The position numbers and the translations under genes are program-made. The notes under the pieces were generated by a model. The model was not told the origin of the DNA. It searched no databases and saw only the letters and a list, made by a program, of their open reading frames with translations. From the NCBI GenBank assembly GCA_036936605.1, contig JAUPFV010000005.1, forward strand, positions 72,862,885 to 72,926,884: DNA of 64,000 nt. Direction: 5' to 3'. Shown here in pieces: positions 35,163 through 45,910 of this stretch. The DNA comes from Limnanthes douglasii subsp. nivea (Eukaryota; Streptophyta; Magnoliopsida; Brassicales; Limnanthaceae). Position 1 is the first letter of the stretch. Each line of letters opens with the position of its first letter.

Positions 35163-35200
<38 letters not shown>
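35163..35200. repeat. (AT)n microsatellite at a fixed place in the long repeat
   Basis: About 19 AT pairs. Shorter AT runs stand at the same place in the other units (47370-47385 and 48083-48101), showing one ancestral microsatellite that changed length independently. Confidence 0.85.
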
Positions 35201-35206
<6 letters not shown>

Positions 35207-35600
35207 TAAAATATTAAAATATATAACGAGTATGGCTTTATTGATCCGCATGTACATACATATCAGATTTGTATCAAAACATACTAGAACAAAACAGAAC
35301 GAACCAGATTCATATTTAAAAAAAAGGTTTAAACTGGCCATTTGAACCTATGAGTCCACAGATGATCAATTGTCATCCGTTTTCCAATGGCTGGATTAGT
35401 ATGTAGATGATACGCTTATAGTAAGTTCTTGTATATTTTTTTCATAAATATTTACAGTTAGAGTGAGAATTGGTACATGTGCCTTAACTTCTATATATAT
35501 TACTCACTCCTAGCAACTACAAGTTCATTTGCAAGACACTCTCGAGATGATCCAGTAATGATTATTCTTGACATGAACTGATATCGATCAACATCTTACC

Positions 35601-35959
35601 AAAATATATTTTTTGGGCTCAATGCTAGCCTCATATGTTTATTATGTATATTTCTTGTAACAGACCCCAGTGCATGGTACATTTTCGTTTAAGATCGGCA
35701 CTGATCCAAGTCCCACATGCATAAGTCGCGTCATTAATCCATGTGATACGTTTACCTTTATTCATGTTCATATGTCGATATCTCATCTTTCTATACAATA
35801 ATTGTTCATTAATAATTCTTTTAAACACCTTCAAAACTCTCTCACGTGACCAGTGATCTAGGTTTTTTAAACTTAAAGTTTATATTTTCTTTATACATGA
35901 GTAACAACACACTATTTCTTTCTATTTTGGTGAACTTGTCTTTTATCTTTTATCTTTTA
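35601..35959. other. Spacer between long-repeat units
   Basis: AT-rich sequence without a coding pattern I trust, including TTTTATC-rich low-complexity sequence near 35940-35970. Confidence 0.3.
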
Positions 35960-36643
35960 TTTTTTATTTTTTTTCAGTTGTTAATCTTATTTAGACATCA
36001 CATGTTGATATAATGTTGATTATGTTCTTGATCCTTAATATAAACCGGAATCTTTGTCTATTAGATATTTTTAATCAGGCTGCAATTTCAAAACTTTGAA
36101 ATTATAATCTAGTATGTTTTTACATTCTTTATTATTTTTAAAAGGAAATTATATTTTTTTATGATTTTTTTAAATTTTATTTTATTAATAGATATCCTTA
36201 TATACCACTCATCCATGTGACACACTACAGATCCACACCTTTAAATCTATCGTATTTCCTCTTTTTTATATATTACCTCATTTTAATAGACATATTATTT
36301 ATATTTCTTTATTGAAACTTTTTTTCTATATCTAAATATTTTAGTCTTTAGTGGACAACTATGAATAACTACGCATTAACCAACAACAATTTCACATAGA
36401 TGAAAGGTAATATTTTTTTTAAATATCACCATAAATTATAATTTGGATTTTGTTTATTATTGTTTATTTTAATGGGAACATTTGTCTATTATTTTAAGAG
36501 ATTCTGATGTAATTGGCTAATTTTTGTGAATTTTATTTTCATTTTGATTTCTCATTAGCCAATATTTATATTTTTTTTTATATATTTCTGCAACTGATTT
36601 AATCAATATGGCAGCCCAACAACTAAATTTTATAGCAAGTACC
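35960..36643. repeat. Long non-coding repeat, unit 2, left part
   Basis: Starts with AATCTTATTTAGACATCACATG and includes TAATTGGCTAATTTTTGTGA near 36500 and AATATGGCAGCCCAACAACT near 36606, matching 33040-33730 in unit 1. It is broken at 36643/36644 by E3 and resumes at 45911. Confidence 0.75.
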
Positions 36644-36932
36644 TGATCAGTTCGGATATTGTTGGAAGCAATATTCCTACTAATCCCAATAATACTCGAA
36701 GGAATTTTTAAACAAACCAAATAGAAGATAATAAGGGAATAATAATGAGAGTGGAACCATGAATCACTTGTATGCTTAGTAGTTTGCCTATTGGGCCCGA
36801 GGGCTCAAAGGAGTGACACCGTTATAAGATTTAACCCATAAGGCCCATGGGTCAAGAAAATATAACTATAAATACTCCAACCAACTTTATTAAAAGTGTG
36901 GAATACCCTCCGATTATAAATCATCCACACAA
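36644..36932 (+). repeat. E3 5' LTR (289 bp, internally deleted)
   Basis: Starts TGATCAGTTCGGATAT and ends CATCCACACAA, three bases before the primer site. TATA box TATAAATA at 36867-36874. Relative to the 3' LTR it lacks a stretch near its start and about 200 bp after the TATA region (TTTATTAAAAG jumps to TGTGGAATACC). Confidence 0.8.
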
Positions 36933-36935
36933 GAT

Positions 36936-36955
36936 TGGCGACCATAGTGGGAGCT
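36936..36955 (+). other. E3 primer-binding site, probably tRNA-Arg
   Basis: TGGCGACCATAGTGGGAGCT. The first seven bases, TGGCGAC, are complementary to the 3' end of a plant arginine tRNA (GUCGCCA), the primer reported for related Ogre/Tat elements; beyond that the match is imperfect. E4 has the same site (48565). Confidence 0.55.
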
Positions 36956-37021
36956 TGAGGTGCCTGAATATCTTTATTCACCACCAATGAGTAGAAATTG
37001 TAATTCATATACTATCTAAAC

Positions 37022-38750
37022 ATGGATCTTAACATACACGATGTTCCACATCCTGAAGGTGAAGGTGTAAGGGAGAACAATGAGCACAATATTATGTCTC
37101 GTGTAAATCACAACACAGATGGAAGACAATTCATGCAAGATGAACGTGATCAGCTGAGGGCTAAAATCAAAGCTTTAAAGGCCCAAAAGCAAGCTGCAAA
37201 GGCAATAAAAGAAACGTGTGATGTGTGTGGTGTGTTTGTAGATGACCATGATGACAGTGATCAGTCCTTTAAAGTTCATGGTAAATCCAAAAAGGCACAT
37301 CAGACTAAACAAGTTATAAGTGCATCATACTCGTCAGGTTATTCATTCACTAATTCTGATTCTGATTCTAATTCTGATGAGTATCAGTCATCCAGTAATA
37401 AAGAAGGCCGTCAAAAGAAGAAATTAAGGATGACTAAGAAGCATTCAAGGAAGATGGACAATATAGGAAAAATGAAAAATAAAAATCAATGAAAAATAAA
37501 AGGTTCAATAGATTATGGCATTGATCATCTGTTAAGTGATCAATTTGCCATTCAATCCAAAATGAGTATTTTTGTTACTCTTGATGAAGATACAGTGTTC
37601 AACCGAAGTCAAAATTAGAGGCAGTCACAATTGTCCTCAAAAATACTATCCGGACATCTTCCTAAATGATTTAATAGTTCCAAGATGGTTAAGTGTGATG
37701 GAAATTAAGATCCGGACAACCACCTTGAGAATTTTAAAAACTTTATGATGAACTTTGATGACGATGACAAATTGCTATGCAGGGTTTTTTCACAAACCTT
37801 TAAAGGAAGTTCCCTGAAGTGGTATAACGGTCTCCCACAAAGATCTATTAAAAACTTTGATATGTTATGGGTGGCATTTAGGAGGAAATTTCTGGGAAGT
37901 AAGGAGCTCAAAAGAAATGGTGATACTATTATCCATTGTTCCGAGGAACCAAATGAGTCATTAAATGAATATATTAGTCAATTTGTGAATACGAAGAATA
38001 GCCTAGCTGATTGTTTTGAATATGTGTCTATAGCCTCTTTGAGACAATGATTGAACTTAGGTATGCTAGTTGATGCAGTAACTCGGAAAAATGCAATGAC
38101 TTGGAGTGGGTTATTAAATCAAGTTGGAAAGCAGATTACGGCTGAGGAAACTAAAAAATCTAGAGTACCACGTCAGAACAAGTCTGCTGCTACATCATCA
38201 GCTCCACAAGCTACTCGTCAATTCCAGGCTACTATTAATTATAAGCCTAATGAGTCCGGACAAGGATCATATCATCCCAGGTAGAGTGAATCTAATCAAA
38301 ACAAACAAGCTACACCCAAAATGGGCCTGTGGGTTCAGCCCGAATGGTTTGCCAAACTGGGTGAAAGCATAACTACCATATATGATAAGACTAGGAATGT
38401 TGTACACTTTAGAAGTCTAGCCCCAATTCAATCTCGTAGGGACAATCAGGAAAGTTCATCCTGTAAGTACCACAATGATATGGATGCATAATTTTATAAT
38501 ATTAAAAAAATAAATACATAATCTTATCGAAAAGAGAAAGTTAAGTGCCTTTGTTAAAAGGCAAGAGGAAAATGGACAAGATAATAACACTCCTCAACTT
38601 AGTAATAATGCACCTCAAGAATCTACTCCAGGACAAAGTATGGGGGAATCCATGCAAGAAAATACTATGGTGATTGTGGAAAGATTTGATATAGATTTAG
38701 AATATCTTAACCGTGGTCCATATTGGAATCAAGTTGGGGTAATTGTAGAT
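37022..38750 (+). pseudogene. E3 gag
   Basis: Starts MDLNIHDVPHPEGEG (37022); a coiled part (DERDQLRAKIKALKAQKQAA) is followed by Ser/Asp-rich low complexity and a basic end with TGA at 37490. The core resumes at 37745: NFDDDDKLLCRVFSQTF, SLKWYNGLPQRSIKNFDMLW, VAFRRKFLGSKELKRNGDTI, then TGA at 38048 and LVDAVTRKNAMTWSGLLNQV. The zinc-knuckle segment near 38460-38510 begins CKYHNDMD but has lost its later His and Cys. Confidence 0.75.
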
Positions 38751-38793
38751 AAGGCTGCAACCCTTTCCAATCTGCGTAGGTTTTTTTAAATCA

Positions 38794-39340
38794 TTGACTA
38801 TTTTTGGAGGAGATCTTGTGACGACACGCTTAATTTGTTCCAGGAAAAGGCATGTTAATAGTTTGACCACTCAGTTAGAAGGAAAGATGTCCACACATCT
38901 TTACCAAAACCCTACTTCATTCATTATTTTTGATGAAGATGATTTGAGAAATATCGCAGGGCCACATGAAGATGTTGTTGTGATAGGAGCGTCTATTGGG
39001 GGAAAATGATATTCGTCGGATCCTGATTGATACATGCAGTTCGATGAATATATTATTTTTTACCATTTATAAGAAGATGAAGAATCTATCAGTCATTCAA
39101 CGTTCAAATAGAACCATTTTAGGCTATATTAGGAATTCTACCGATGTCATCGAAGAATCTGAAGAGGAAGTATTGTTGGTTAAAGTACCATTTAAAAAAA
39201 TAGTAAGGGTATTATTTGTTTTGGTTGATTGTCCAATGTCATACAACGCCATATTTGGTAGATCTTAGCTCTCCAGAATGCATACAGTAGCTTCCACTGT
39301 CCACCAGTGTCTAAAGTATGTTGTGAGAGGTCAAGTAGGT
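38794..39340 (+). pseudogene. E3 aspartic protease
   Basis: KMSTHLYQNPTSFIIFDEDD, VVVIGASIGG and, after a frame change near 38998, DIRRILIDTCSSMNILFF. The active-site DTG is DTC here. Then VLLVKVPFKKIVRVLFVLVD and YNAIFGRS to a stop at 39266-39268. Catalytically impaired. Confidence 0.75.
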
Positions 39341-39539
39341 GTTGTCCGAAGCAGTTAGAAAATAGCTCATGGATGCTATGTTACTACCTTAACCAAAAAC
39401 ATTTTGGAGGCACAAAAAATTAATAAAGCATAATATTTATTGGAGCCTTTTTCCAACACAAGTGATGTGGATGATCCAATGGAGGCTCTTAGCGGTGTAA
39501 TTCCGGTTGAAGAAGTAGAAACTTATTGGCTAGCATAAG

Positions 39540-40860
39540 GCAAACGTGTTAAGGTTGGAGCCAAGTTACCTTTAAGGTTAAAATAAAAATTATTATCTTT
39601 TTTATCTAACAATCTACACGTATTTTTATGGTGCAAAGAAGATGTGACAGGGGTGCCGGCCGATGTAATTAACCAAAAACTATCAGTCTCATCCAATGGT
39701 GGGCCAGTGGTACATGAAAAGAGAAATCTGAAGTAATTGGGCAAGAGGTAGATCGGTTAACCAAGATGGAACATATAAAAGAATCTCAAGACCCTCTATG
39801 GATAGCTAATCAGTGTTAGTTAAGAAAACGAATGGAATGGCGTATGTGTATTAACTTCAGATATCTAATTAGAGCTTTCCCTAAGGATCCTTTCTCAATA
39901 CCCCGGATAGACCAGCTGGTAGATTCTACCTCTGGAATTAAGTTATTGTCCGTTATGGATGTTTTTCTAGCTATAATTTTATACGAATGAATCCAGACAA
40001 TCAAGATCATACTACTTTTATTAATGATAGGGGGATCCATCAACAATTGGTGAATAAGGCATTTTCCAGTCAAATTGGTAGAAAAATCCTAAAAGAAGAA
40101 GATCACACACCCGATCTCCAAGAAACGTTTTATAACCTTAAGGCTATTAACTTGAAATTGAACCCTGAGAAGTGTACGTTCGAAGTCCGATCTGGTAAGT
40201 TTTGGAATATATAATAAGTGAAAAAGAGATTCAGGCTGATCCAGATCACTTAAACGCTTTATTAGCCATGGATCCAGCTCGGAATACTAAAGAAGTCCAG
40301 ATAATGACTGGAAGATTAGCTGTTTTAAATCGGTTTATTTCGAGATCATCAGACAAGTGCGCTCAAATTTTCCAGGTTTTAAGAAATGCGAAAGATTTCA
40401 ATTGGTCACCACAGTGTGATCATGTTTTCCTTGAAATCAAAAATCATTTGTATTCTCCCAAGACATTGTTCAAACCTATTTAGGGAGAGAATATTTATAT
40501 GTATCTGGATGTATCGGAGTATGCAGTAAGTGTTGTGTTGGTAAGAGAAGTGGATAATTACCTCCGTTCGGTATATTACATAAGCAAGAGTTTATTATAA
40601 GCTGAGAAAAAGTACTTGAAGTTAGAAAAATTGGCTTTAGCACTAGAGATAACTGCTAGAAAAATGAGACCCTACTTTCAAGAACACTCTATCACGGTTC
40701 AGACATCTTTTCGTTTAAAGAATGTGCTACAAAAAGGCAGACATATCAGGGAGGATAACTAAATGGTCAGTTGATCTTGGAGACTATGATATCAATTTTG
40801 CACCTCGAATTGCAATCAAGGCTCAAGTTGTAGCTGATATGTTTTGTAGAATTTAATACT
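39540..40860 (+). pseudogene. E3 reverse transcriptase and RNase H, active site deleted
   Basis: N-terminal RT pieces in several frames (VDRLTKMEHIKES near 39750; FPKDPFSIPRIDQLVDSTSG near 39880). At 39987-40214 the frame reads DRGIHQQLVNKAFSSQIGRK, then ILKEEDHTPDLQETFYNLKA. Compared with E4, about 18 residues containing VMPFGLKN and about 12 containing YIDD are missing, both in frame. RNase H follows (RNTKEVQIMTGRLAVLNRFI; near 40490-40640 the DVSEYAVSVVLVRE region). Confidence 0.75.
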
Positions 40861-40879
40861 AAAGATCTTACGGAAAAGC

Positions 40880-41280
40880 TCTAAGTAATACGTTTTATAA
40901 AGAATGGGTCGTTCGGACATATGGTGAGTCTAGTACAATGGGATGTGGAGTTGGGGTATATTTAACTTCACCTTATGGTGGTACTATGTGCCAAGCTATA
41001 TGATTTGGATTCAACGCATCCAATAATGAGTCGGAATATGAAGAAATCATAGCTGGTTTAAGGTTAGCTCAATTATGTAGAGCAAAAAGGGTTAGGTTAC
41101 TAAGTGATTCTCAATTACTTATTAATCAGACTCAAGGGAAGTTTGAAACCAAAAAATATACTTTGATAAAGTATTTACAAGTTCTTAAGGAAATTGCCTC
41201 AAGTTTTAAATTAATCTGATATGAACATGTCCCCAATACACTATGACAGATTATTTAGCCACCATAGCCTACTCTGAAAC
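40880..41280 (+). pseudogene. E3 second (archaeal-type) RNase H
   Basis: Pieces such as GESSTMGCGVGVYLTSPYGG, FGFNASNNESEYEEIIAG and VRLLSDSQLLINQTQGK align with E4. The first acidic residue region (RTDGGSS in E4) has changed to RTYGESS. Stops near 41000 and 41218. Diagnostic of the Tat lineage though inactive. Confidence 0.7.
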
Positions 41281-41359
41281 ATACCCATGAGCATATCCAT
41301 CATATAATCCAAAAAATGGAGATACGAGAACCAACAATTTATTACCAATTGCGTTTTAC

Positions 41360-42540
41360 CTTTGGATAAGATTTTGGCTAAGAAAGTAAAGTATAAGGCT
41401 CGGGGTTTTCTGATGCTGAGAGATGTTCTTTTTCAAAAGTCTTTCAGCATGTCTTTTTTGCGTTGCCTTGGTTTTGAAGAATCTCATAATATGTTATCCA
41501 AATTACACATTAGAGAGGGTCAACATATTGTGGTTACAAAACTTTAACTAGGAGAGTTTGTTTAGCAGGGTACTAATGGCCTATTATAATGGCAGATGCA
41601 AACAATTTGGTAAAAAATGTGACTATTGTAAAAAATATGGAAATGAATTTCATGTGTCGGCAGTTTCGATATAATCAGTATCGGAACCGATACCTTTTGA
41701 TAAATATAAATTATATTTAGTTGGACCCCTTCCTATGGTTTATCGTGGATGTCAAACTATAATTGTGGCGATAAACTATTTTTCTAAGTGGATATAAGTT
41801 GCACCTTCGTCAGGATTTCTAAGGCAGATATTAAATTTATTCTCTCCAATATATGTTGCTGATTTGAAATTTTTAAGCGTATTACTACAAATAATGGTCT
41901 TCAATTTGAGTCCAACAACATAAAAGCATTTTGCACCTCAAGAGGAATTCAAAATTTCTTTTCTTCCCCTTTTCATCCCCAAGTTAATGTGTAGGCTGAA
42001 GTTGCTAATCATATAATTTTGAAGGTTTTGAAAAATAATTTGGAAGGAGCAGCATGAAAATGACCAAGTTATTTTCAAGAATTGTTATGGGCCTACCGAA
42101 CCACTCCTTATACAGCTACTCACGAGACTTATTTCGCTCTTGTTTATGGAATGGATGCAATTACTCTTATAGAAGCTACTTTGCCTTCATTCAGAGTACA
42201 AAATTATTCCGAACAGGATAATGGCATGGCTATGAGAAGTCATCTTGATTTAATTGAAGAAAGAGGGGTAAAGGCACATTTAAGAACAACACACTACCAA
42301 GGGTTAATGAGAAGCATATTTGCATCTACAATTTAAAGAAGAGATTTTCAAGAAGGGATAAAGTATTAAAAAAAAGTTCTTACATATCAAGGAGAAACAA
42401 TTTGGAAAGCTAGCTTCGAATTGAGAAGGCTCGTACGTTGTATGTGAAAAATTAAAGCAAGGAACGTACCGTCTTCAAGACAAAGAAGACAACATTTTAT
42501 AACATCCTTAGAATATTGAGAACCTCAGGTTATACTTAGA
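41360..42540 (+). pseudogene. E3 integrase
   Basis: The start includes GFLMLRDVLFQKSFS and a zinc-finger region with breaks near 41545. In the core the first Asp is changed (VAINYFSKWI), the second is Asn (RITTNNGLQFES) and the Glu seems kept (AEVANHII). Later ELLWAYRTTPYTATHETYFA, LVYGMDAITLIEATLPSFRV and LDLIEERGVKAHLRTTHYQG match E4 closely. The tail to about 42540 is frame-shifted. Two of three catalytic residues are lost. Confidence 0.8.
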
Positions 42541-42593
42541 ATGATCTCTTTTTTGTAAATATTTACTTTGTTGTGTTTCAATGTAAATATTTA

Positions 42594-42646
42594 TGGGCAT
42601 ACTCTTTCCTACCATGGTGGCGCGGGGAGGTTTTAATAAGGTGTCC
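42594..42646 (+). other. E3 conserved block after integrase
   Basis: GGGCATACTCTTTCCTACCA, then TGGTGGCGCGGGGAGGTTTT, then AATAAGGTGTCC. Almost the same as E4 (54391-54444). Confidence 0.65.
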
Positions 42647-42701
42647 GGGTCCTAATTAATATACTATGTATTACCTTTTAAAAAAATGAATTGTTGAGTT
42701 T

Positions 42702-42850
42702 GTGAATGCATTAAACAAATTAAACACTCATGTAACACTTTGAAATATCCGTGAATGCATCAGACATGTTAAACACCCATGAAACATCTTGAAATACGTG
42801 TGAATTGTTCAAATAAATTAAATAATGGTTAAACACTTTTAACTATCAGT
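42702..42850. repeat. E3 short tandem array, 49-bp unit, about 3 copies
   Basis: GTGAATGCATTAAACAAATT, GTGAATGCATCAGACATGTT and GTGAATTGTTCAAATAAATT begin units at 42702, 42751 and 42800, each with TTAAACAC and a TTGAAATA-type end. Same position as the arrays of E1 and E2 but an unrelated unit. Confidence 0.75.
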
Positions 42851-43063
42851 TGGAATACTTTGGACTGGTTCAAACATATTAAAGAATGATTAAATAACTG
42901 AAATATTTGATTAAGTTCATATATGATTAATGTCTACTATATTTTAAGTATGTTCGGATGAAGCATTGAAAAGACAAGATAGAGTAAAAAATAGATAAAA
43001 TTAAAGAAAATGTGAAATAATGGTCGAATCATCAAAGTTGTTCGACCCATTTTACATAACATT

Positions 43064-43135
43064 CCTTGGCCATCCAAGGACTTCAGTTCACAAAGCGAAA
43101 CTAAAAAAAACAAAGAGATGACTTGGACATCCAAG
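43064..43135. other. E3 paired short hairpins beyond the antisense gene
   Basis: CCTTGGCCATCCAAGG (43064-43079) and CTTGGACATCCAAG (43122-43135) are short inverted repeats with four-base loops, 58 bp apart and each followed by GACTT(C/T)AGTT. E4 has an equivalent pair (54707-54807) at the same place, just past the antisense-gene stop. Could form RNA hairpins in either transcript; role unknown. Confidence 0.5.
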
Positions 43136-43169
43136 GACTTTAGTTCCAAACATAAACTTAAAAAGAAAA

Positions 43170-45031
43170 ATATATTAACCTTAGGGCGCATTCCCTTCTG
43201 TTGTCTTCTCAAACTATCCTTTTTCTTTTTCCTCTTTATCATCACTTGAGCCCTCCTCAGCTGCGTTATCAGGGTCAGATTCATCCGATGTCATATTATA
43301 TTTATCACTTTATGCTAAAGTATGATAGGGAACTTCATCATCTGATACATAAGCCCACAACTTCCCAAGAGACCGTTTAGGGAAAATTTCGTTGAACAAA
43401 AGGACCATATCGGATTTGACATATTTTTCCCTTCATTCCATTTACTTCAATACCCCCTCCACAAATTCGTTCTTGGCAGCAACTATATCTTAAACCCTTT
43501 ATTTTTTTAAAGTGGTGATTTCATCATCTCTTTTCTTGAGAAGATCTTGTAGCTCCTTCTTCTATTTAGACAGTTGTCCGTTGGTAGCCTTTTCTTTAGT
43601 TAATGCTTCGTTTAAAAATTTTATTTCTTGGGAGGTGGAGATTAGCAGTTTGCTATAGTTGGATTGTGTTTTTTCTCGATCTTCCTTGGCTTGTTTCAAC
43701 TCAGTGTTCAGTTGTTCTTTATCATTCATTAAGGTGTTTACCTTGTTTGTTCAGATGCAAGGGAAACCTTTAAGCCTTGATTATCAGTTTGAAGGGAAGT
43801 GATATCTTTTGTATAGGCTATGACTTGTCTTTCTAAGTTGACTATTGGCCTGATATAACCTAAGACTGCATCGCCCAAGGTTTCTAAGTCGATTATTGGC
43901 CTGATATAACCTAAGACTGCATAACCTAAGACAATAAATTGTTCCCTAGGCATTGGGATTTCGGAAAGCCTTGAAACAATTATGCTAGCTAATAGGGTAT
44001 ACCAAATGTTAGGGCTTAACTGACTTGGACATAGTTTTACTAAATGAAAATATCTAACTATCTATGGGTCCAAAGGAAATCGAAGGCCACACCTGAGCAC
44101 TTTGTTGTATACTACCAGTTCCCCAATCTTACTATCCATCAGAGTCTCATCGGGGATGTGAATTCTCACCTTGATAGACTCCAGAAAGCCCCATTTATTT
44201 CTTATCTTGTCTAACTCGACAGTAAGGGTGTACACATAAGAAATTCTTTGGAGGGATAACAAGTACTTAACACTAACCTTGGAGAAATTTGTCTCAACCA
44301 CGTAACGAGGCACTCCGGAAGTGGTTTGATGTTAGTTTTCTCCATAACTTTTTTCTTTTCCCAAACTGTACTGGTGTCCCCAGTATGTCCGAAGGTCTGT
44401 ATAGGGGTGTCCGGTCTATTGTCTTCCATCACCTCTTCCATTATTTTCGGTGCTTGATCTCCCGATGTATGCTAAGTATCTTCTTTCTAAATATGAGAAG
44501 ATCCGACGAGAGAAGTAGATATGTGTGGTATCCAAAATTGATAATTTTGGAGATTTTACCATTGAAGGACCTTCATTGGGCTTCTTTGCCCCTTTAACAT
44601 ATGGAGTTGCAGTTTTGGCCTTGGATAGCCTAGTAACCCTTTGAGGTGGGTTGTTTCCGACATCTGAACGCATGTAAATGAAAAAGGATGGAGTTTTGTG
44701 ACTAGTAATAACTTTAGCTATAAAAAAAAGGTATTTCTGGTTGTTTGGATTGATAGGATGATGTTTCTGGTTGTGATAATCGAGGAATTGCTAACTATGG
44801 TTGCTCTGAGAATTTGAGATTTATTAAAGATGAAGTAGGGAAATTTTTCTTGAGAAATGTTGGTGGACTGTTAAAAGATGATCTTCTATCTAGTTCTAAC
44901 ACTTCTTCAATTACCAGTCCACCAGGAGAGGTTGGTAGTCCGGTTGCAATTCAGGCATCTCTTTTTTCTCTATCTAACTCAGACAAGTTAGGCTAACCAC
45001 CTTTAATTAAAGAAGTTCTTGCTGTGAACAT
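43170..45031 (-). pseudogene. E3 antisense gene, internally deleted
   Basis: Starts at 45031 with MFTARTSLIKGG, a stop where E2 has Trp, then PNLSELDREKRDA and TGA, as in E2. MEEVMEDNRPDTP (44441) opens the main part. The PF04195-like domain is at 43930-44313 (SKVSVKYLLSLQRISYVY, CGLRFPLDP, CPSQLSPN and TLLASII). After PMPREQF a deletion joins it to the coiled coil, and a 51-bp in-frame duplication is seen (GYIRPI(I/V)(D/N)LE, 43838-43935). The C-terminal part near 43330-43420 reads KSDMVLLFNEIFPKRSLGKL. No intron is visible because that segment is gone. Function unknown. Confidence 0.65.
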
Positions 45032-45121
45032 AAAACCTTAAGAAATATTAAAAAAGATGAAGGTTTCTCTCTCTAAGTTTAAGATTTGATTTTTTTTACT
45101 AATCTAGAAATAAGAAACATT

Positions 45122-45272
45122 AAAAATATACTTGAGTGTTTCACCCAGGGGAAATGAATCGATTAAGGTAATGATTAAAGTTTACCGGTTATAGCCCCTT
45201 CTATTTGAAAAAATCTAGATTTAAATCCCTAGAAAAAATGATTGGTAGGTCCTATTGTAAGTTGACACGTGT
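45122..45272 (-). promoter_or_regulatory. E3 antisense-gene promoter region
   Basis: Minus-strand ACACGTGTC (CACGTG core, 45264-45272) and a TATA-like TATATTTTTA (45121-45130) precede the ATG at 45031. TATA to ATG is about 97 bp, as in E4. Confidence 0.45.
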
Positions 45273-45347
45273 AATGAAAGTTTAATAAAAAGAGTAGCAA
45301 CCTTTAAGTTGACTAATAGACCTTTCAAATTCACTTCGAATACAGAA

Positions 45348-45910
45348 TGATCAGTTCGGATATCATTTGATACATATAGATTTTCCAAAAGTTTTTTAAA
45401 TAGCTAAAGGGTCTATATGATCAGTTTTTGAAATAGTTAAGGGGGCAATATTCCTAGTAATCTCAATAATACCGAAGGAATTTTTAGACAAACCAAATAG
45501 AAAATAATGGGGGAACAATAATGAAAGTGGAACCATGAATCAATTGTATGTTTAGCAGTTCGCCTACTGGGCCCGAGGGCTCATAAGAGTGACCCCGCTA
45601 TAATATTTGACCTATAAGGCCCATGGGTAAAGAAAAGACAACTATAAATACTCCAACCAACTTTATTAAGAGGGTTAGACTTTTTCTATATATATTAAAT
45701 ACTACCACACACATCTTTTGTCTCTTTACCTTCTACTTAGAAAAGACAACTATAAATACTTCAACCAACTTTATTAAGAGGGTTAGACTTTTTCTAGAGA
45801 TGTTAAATACTAGCACACACCTCTTTTGTCTCTTTACCTTCTACTTAGAAAGTTAATACTCAACTGATAAACTACCCAAAATACCCTCTGATTATAAATC
45901 ATCCACACTA
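45348..45910 (+). repeat. E3 3' LTR (563 bp)
   Basis: Starts TGATCAGTTCGGATAT and ends CATCCACACTA. It includes TATA-like ACTATAAATACTCC near 45640 and a 108-bp tandem duplication (45633-45848) that doubles this box. Longer than the 5' LTR by 274 bp. Confidence 0.8.
45633..45848 (+). repeat. 108-bp tandem duplication in the E3 3' LTR
   Basis: Two copies opening AAAAGACAACTATAAATACT at 45633 and 45741, few differences. Each contains the TATA-like TATAAATA. Since it is absent from the 5' LTR it arose after insertion or was lost from the other LTR. Confidence 0.9.

Larger units (their letters stand above)
33040..35600. repeat. Long non-coding repeat, unit 1 (most complete)
   Basis: Landmarks in order: TTATTTAGATGTCATATG (33052), ATTGGCTAATTTTTGTGA (33598), GGAACTCCAACTTGAGTTTG (33788), the 42-bp minisatellite (34541-34706), GGATGTGATCCAAAAGAA (34773), CTCACAAATTATTAATTTTG (35013), an (AT)n run (35163-35200) and GATGATCCAGTAATGATTATT (35547). 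The same landmarks return in the same order at 35960-36643 plus 45911-47745, and partly at 47750-48155 plus 58300-59271. The spacing between the first two units is about 2.92 kb. No coding capacity seen. It contains an intact counterpart of the site where E3 inserted (33725-33760). Confidence 0.75.
36644..45910 (+). mobile_element. E3: Ty3/gypsy Tat-type retrotransposon
   Basis: A 9267-bp element: 5' LTR, primer site, gag, protease, RT/RNase H, second RNase H, integrase, conserved block, short tandem array, hairpin pair, antisense gene, promoter, 3' LTR. It lies in unit 2 of the long repeat; unit 1 shows the uninterrupted site. The presumed target duplication (GTACC left, CTATC right) has decayed. 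All coding parts are disrupted, with two in-frame deletions in RT that remove the catalytic region. Confidence 0.85.

Noticed and set aside
36805..37008. Minus-strand frame over the E3 5' LTR and primer site
   Set aside because: It runs through the LTR end and primer-binding site, which are explained as retrotransposon signals.
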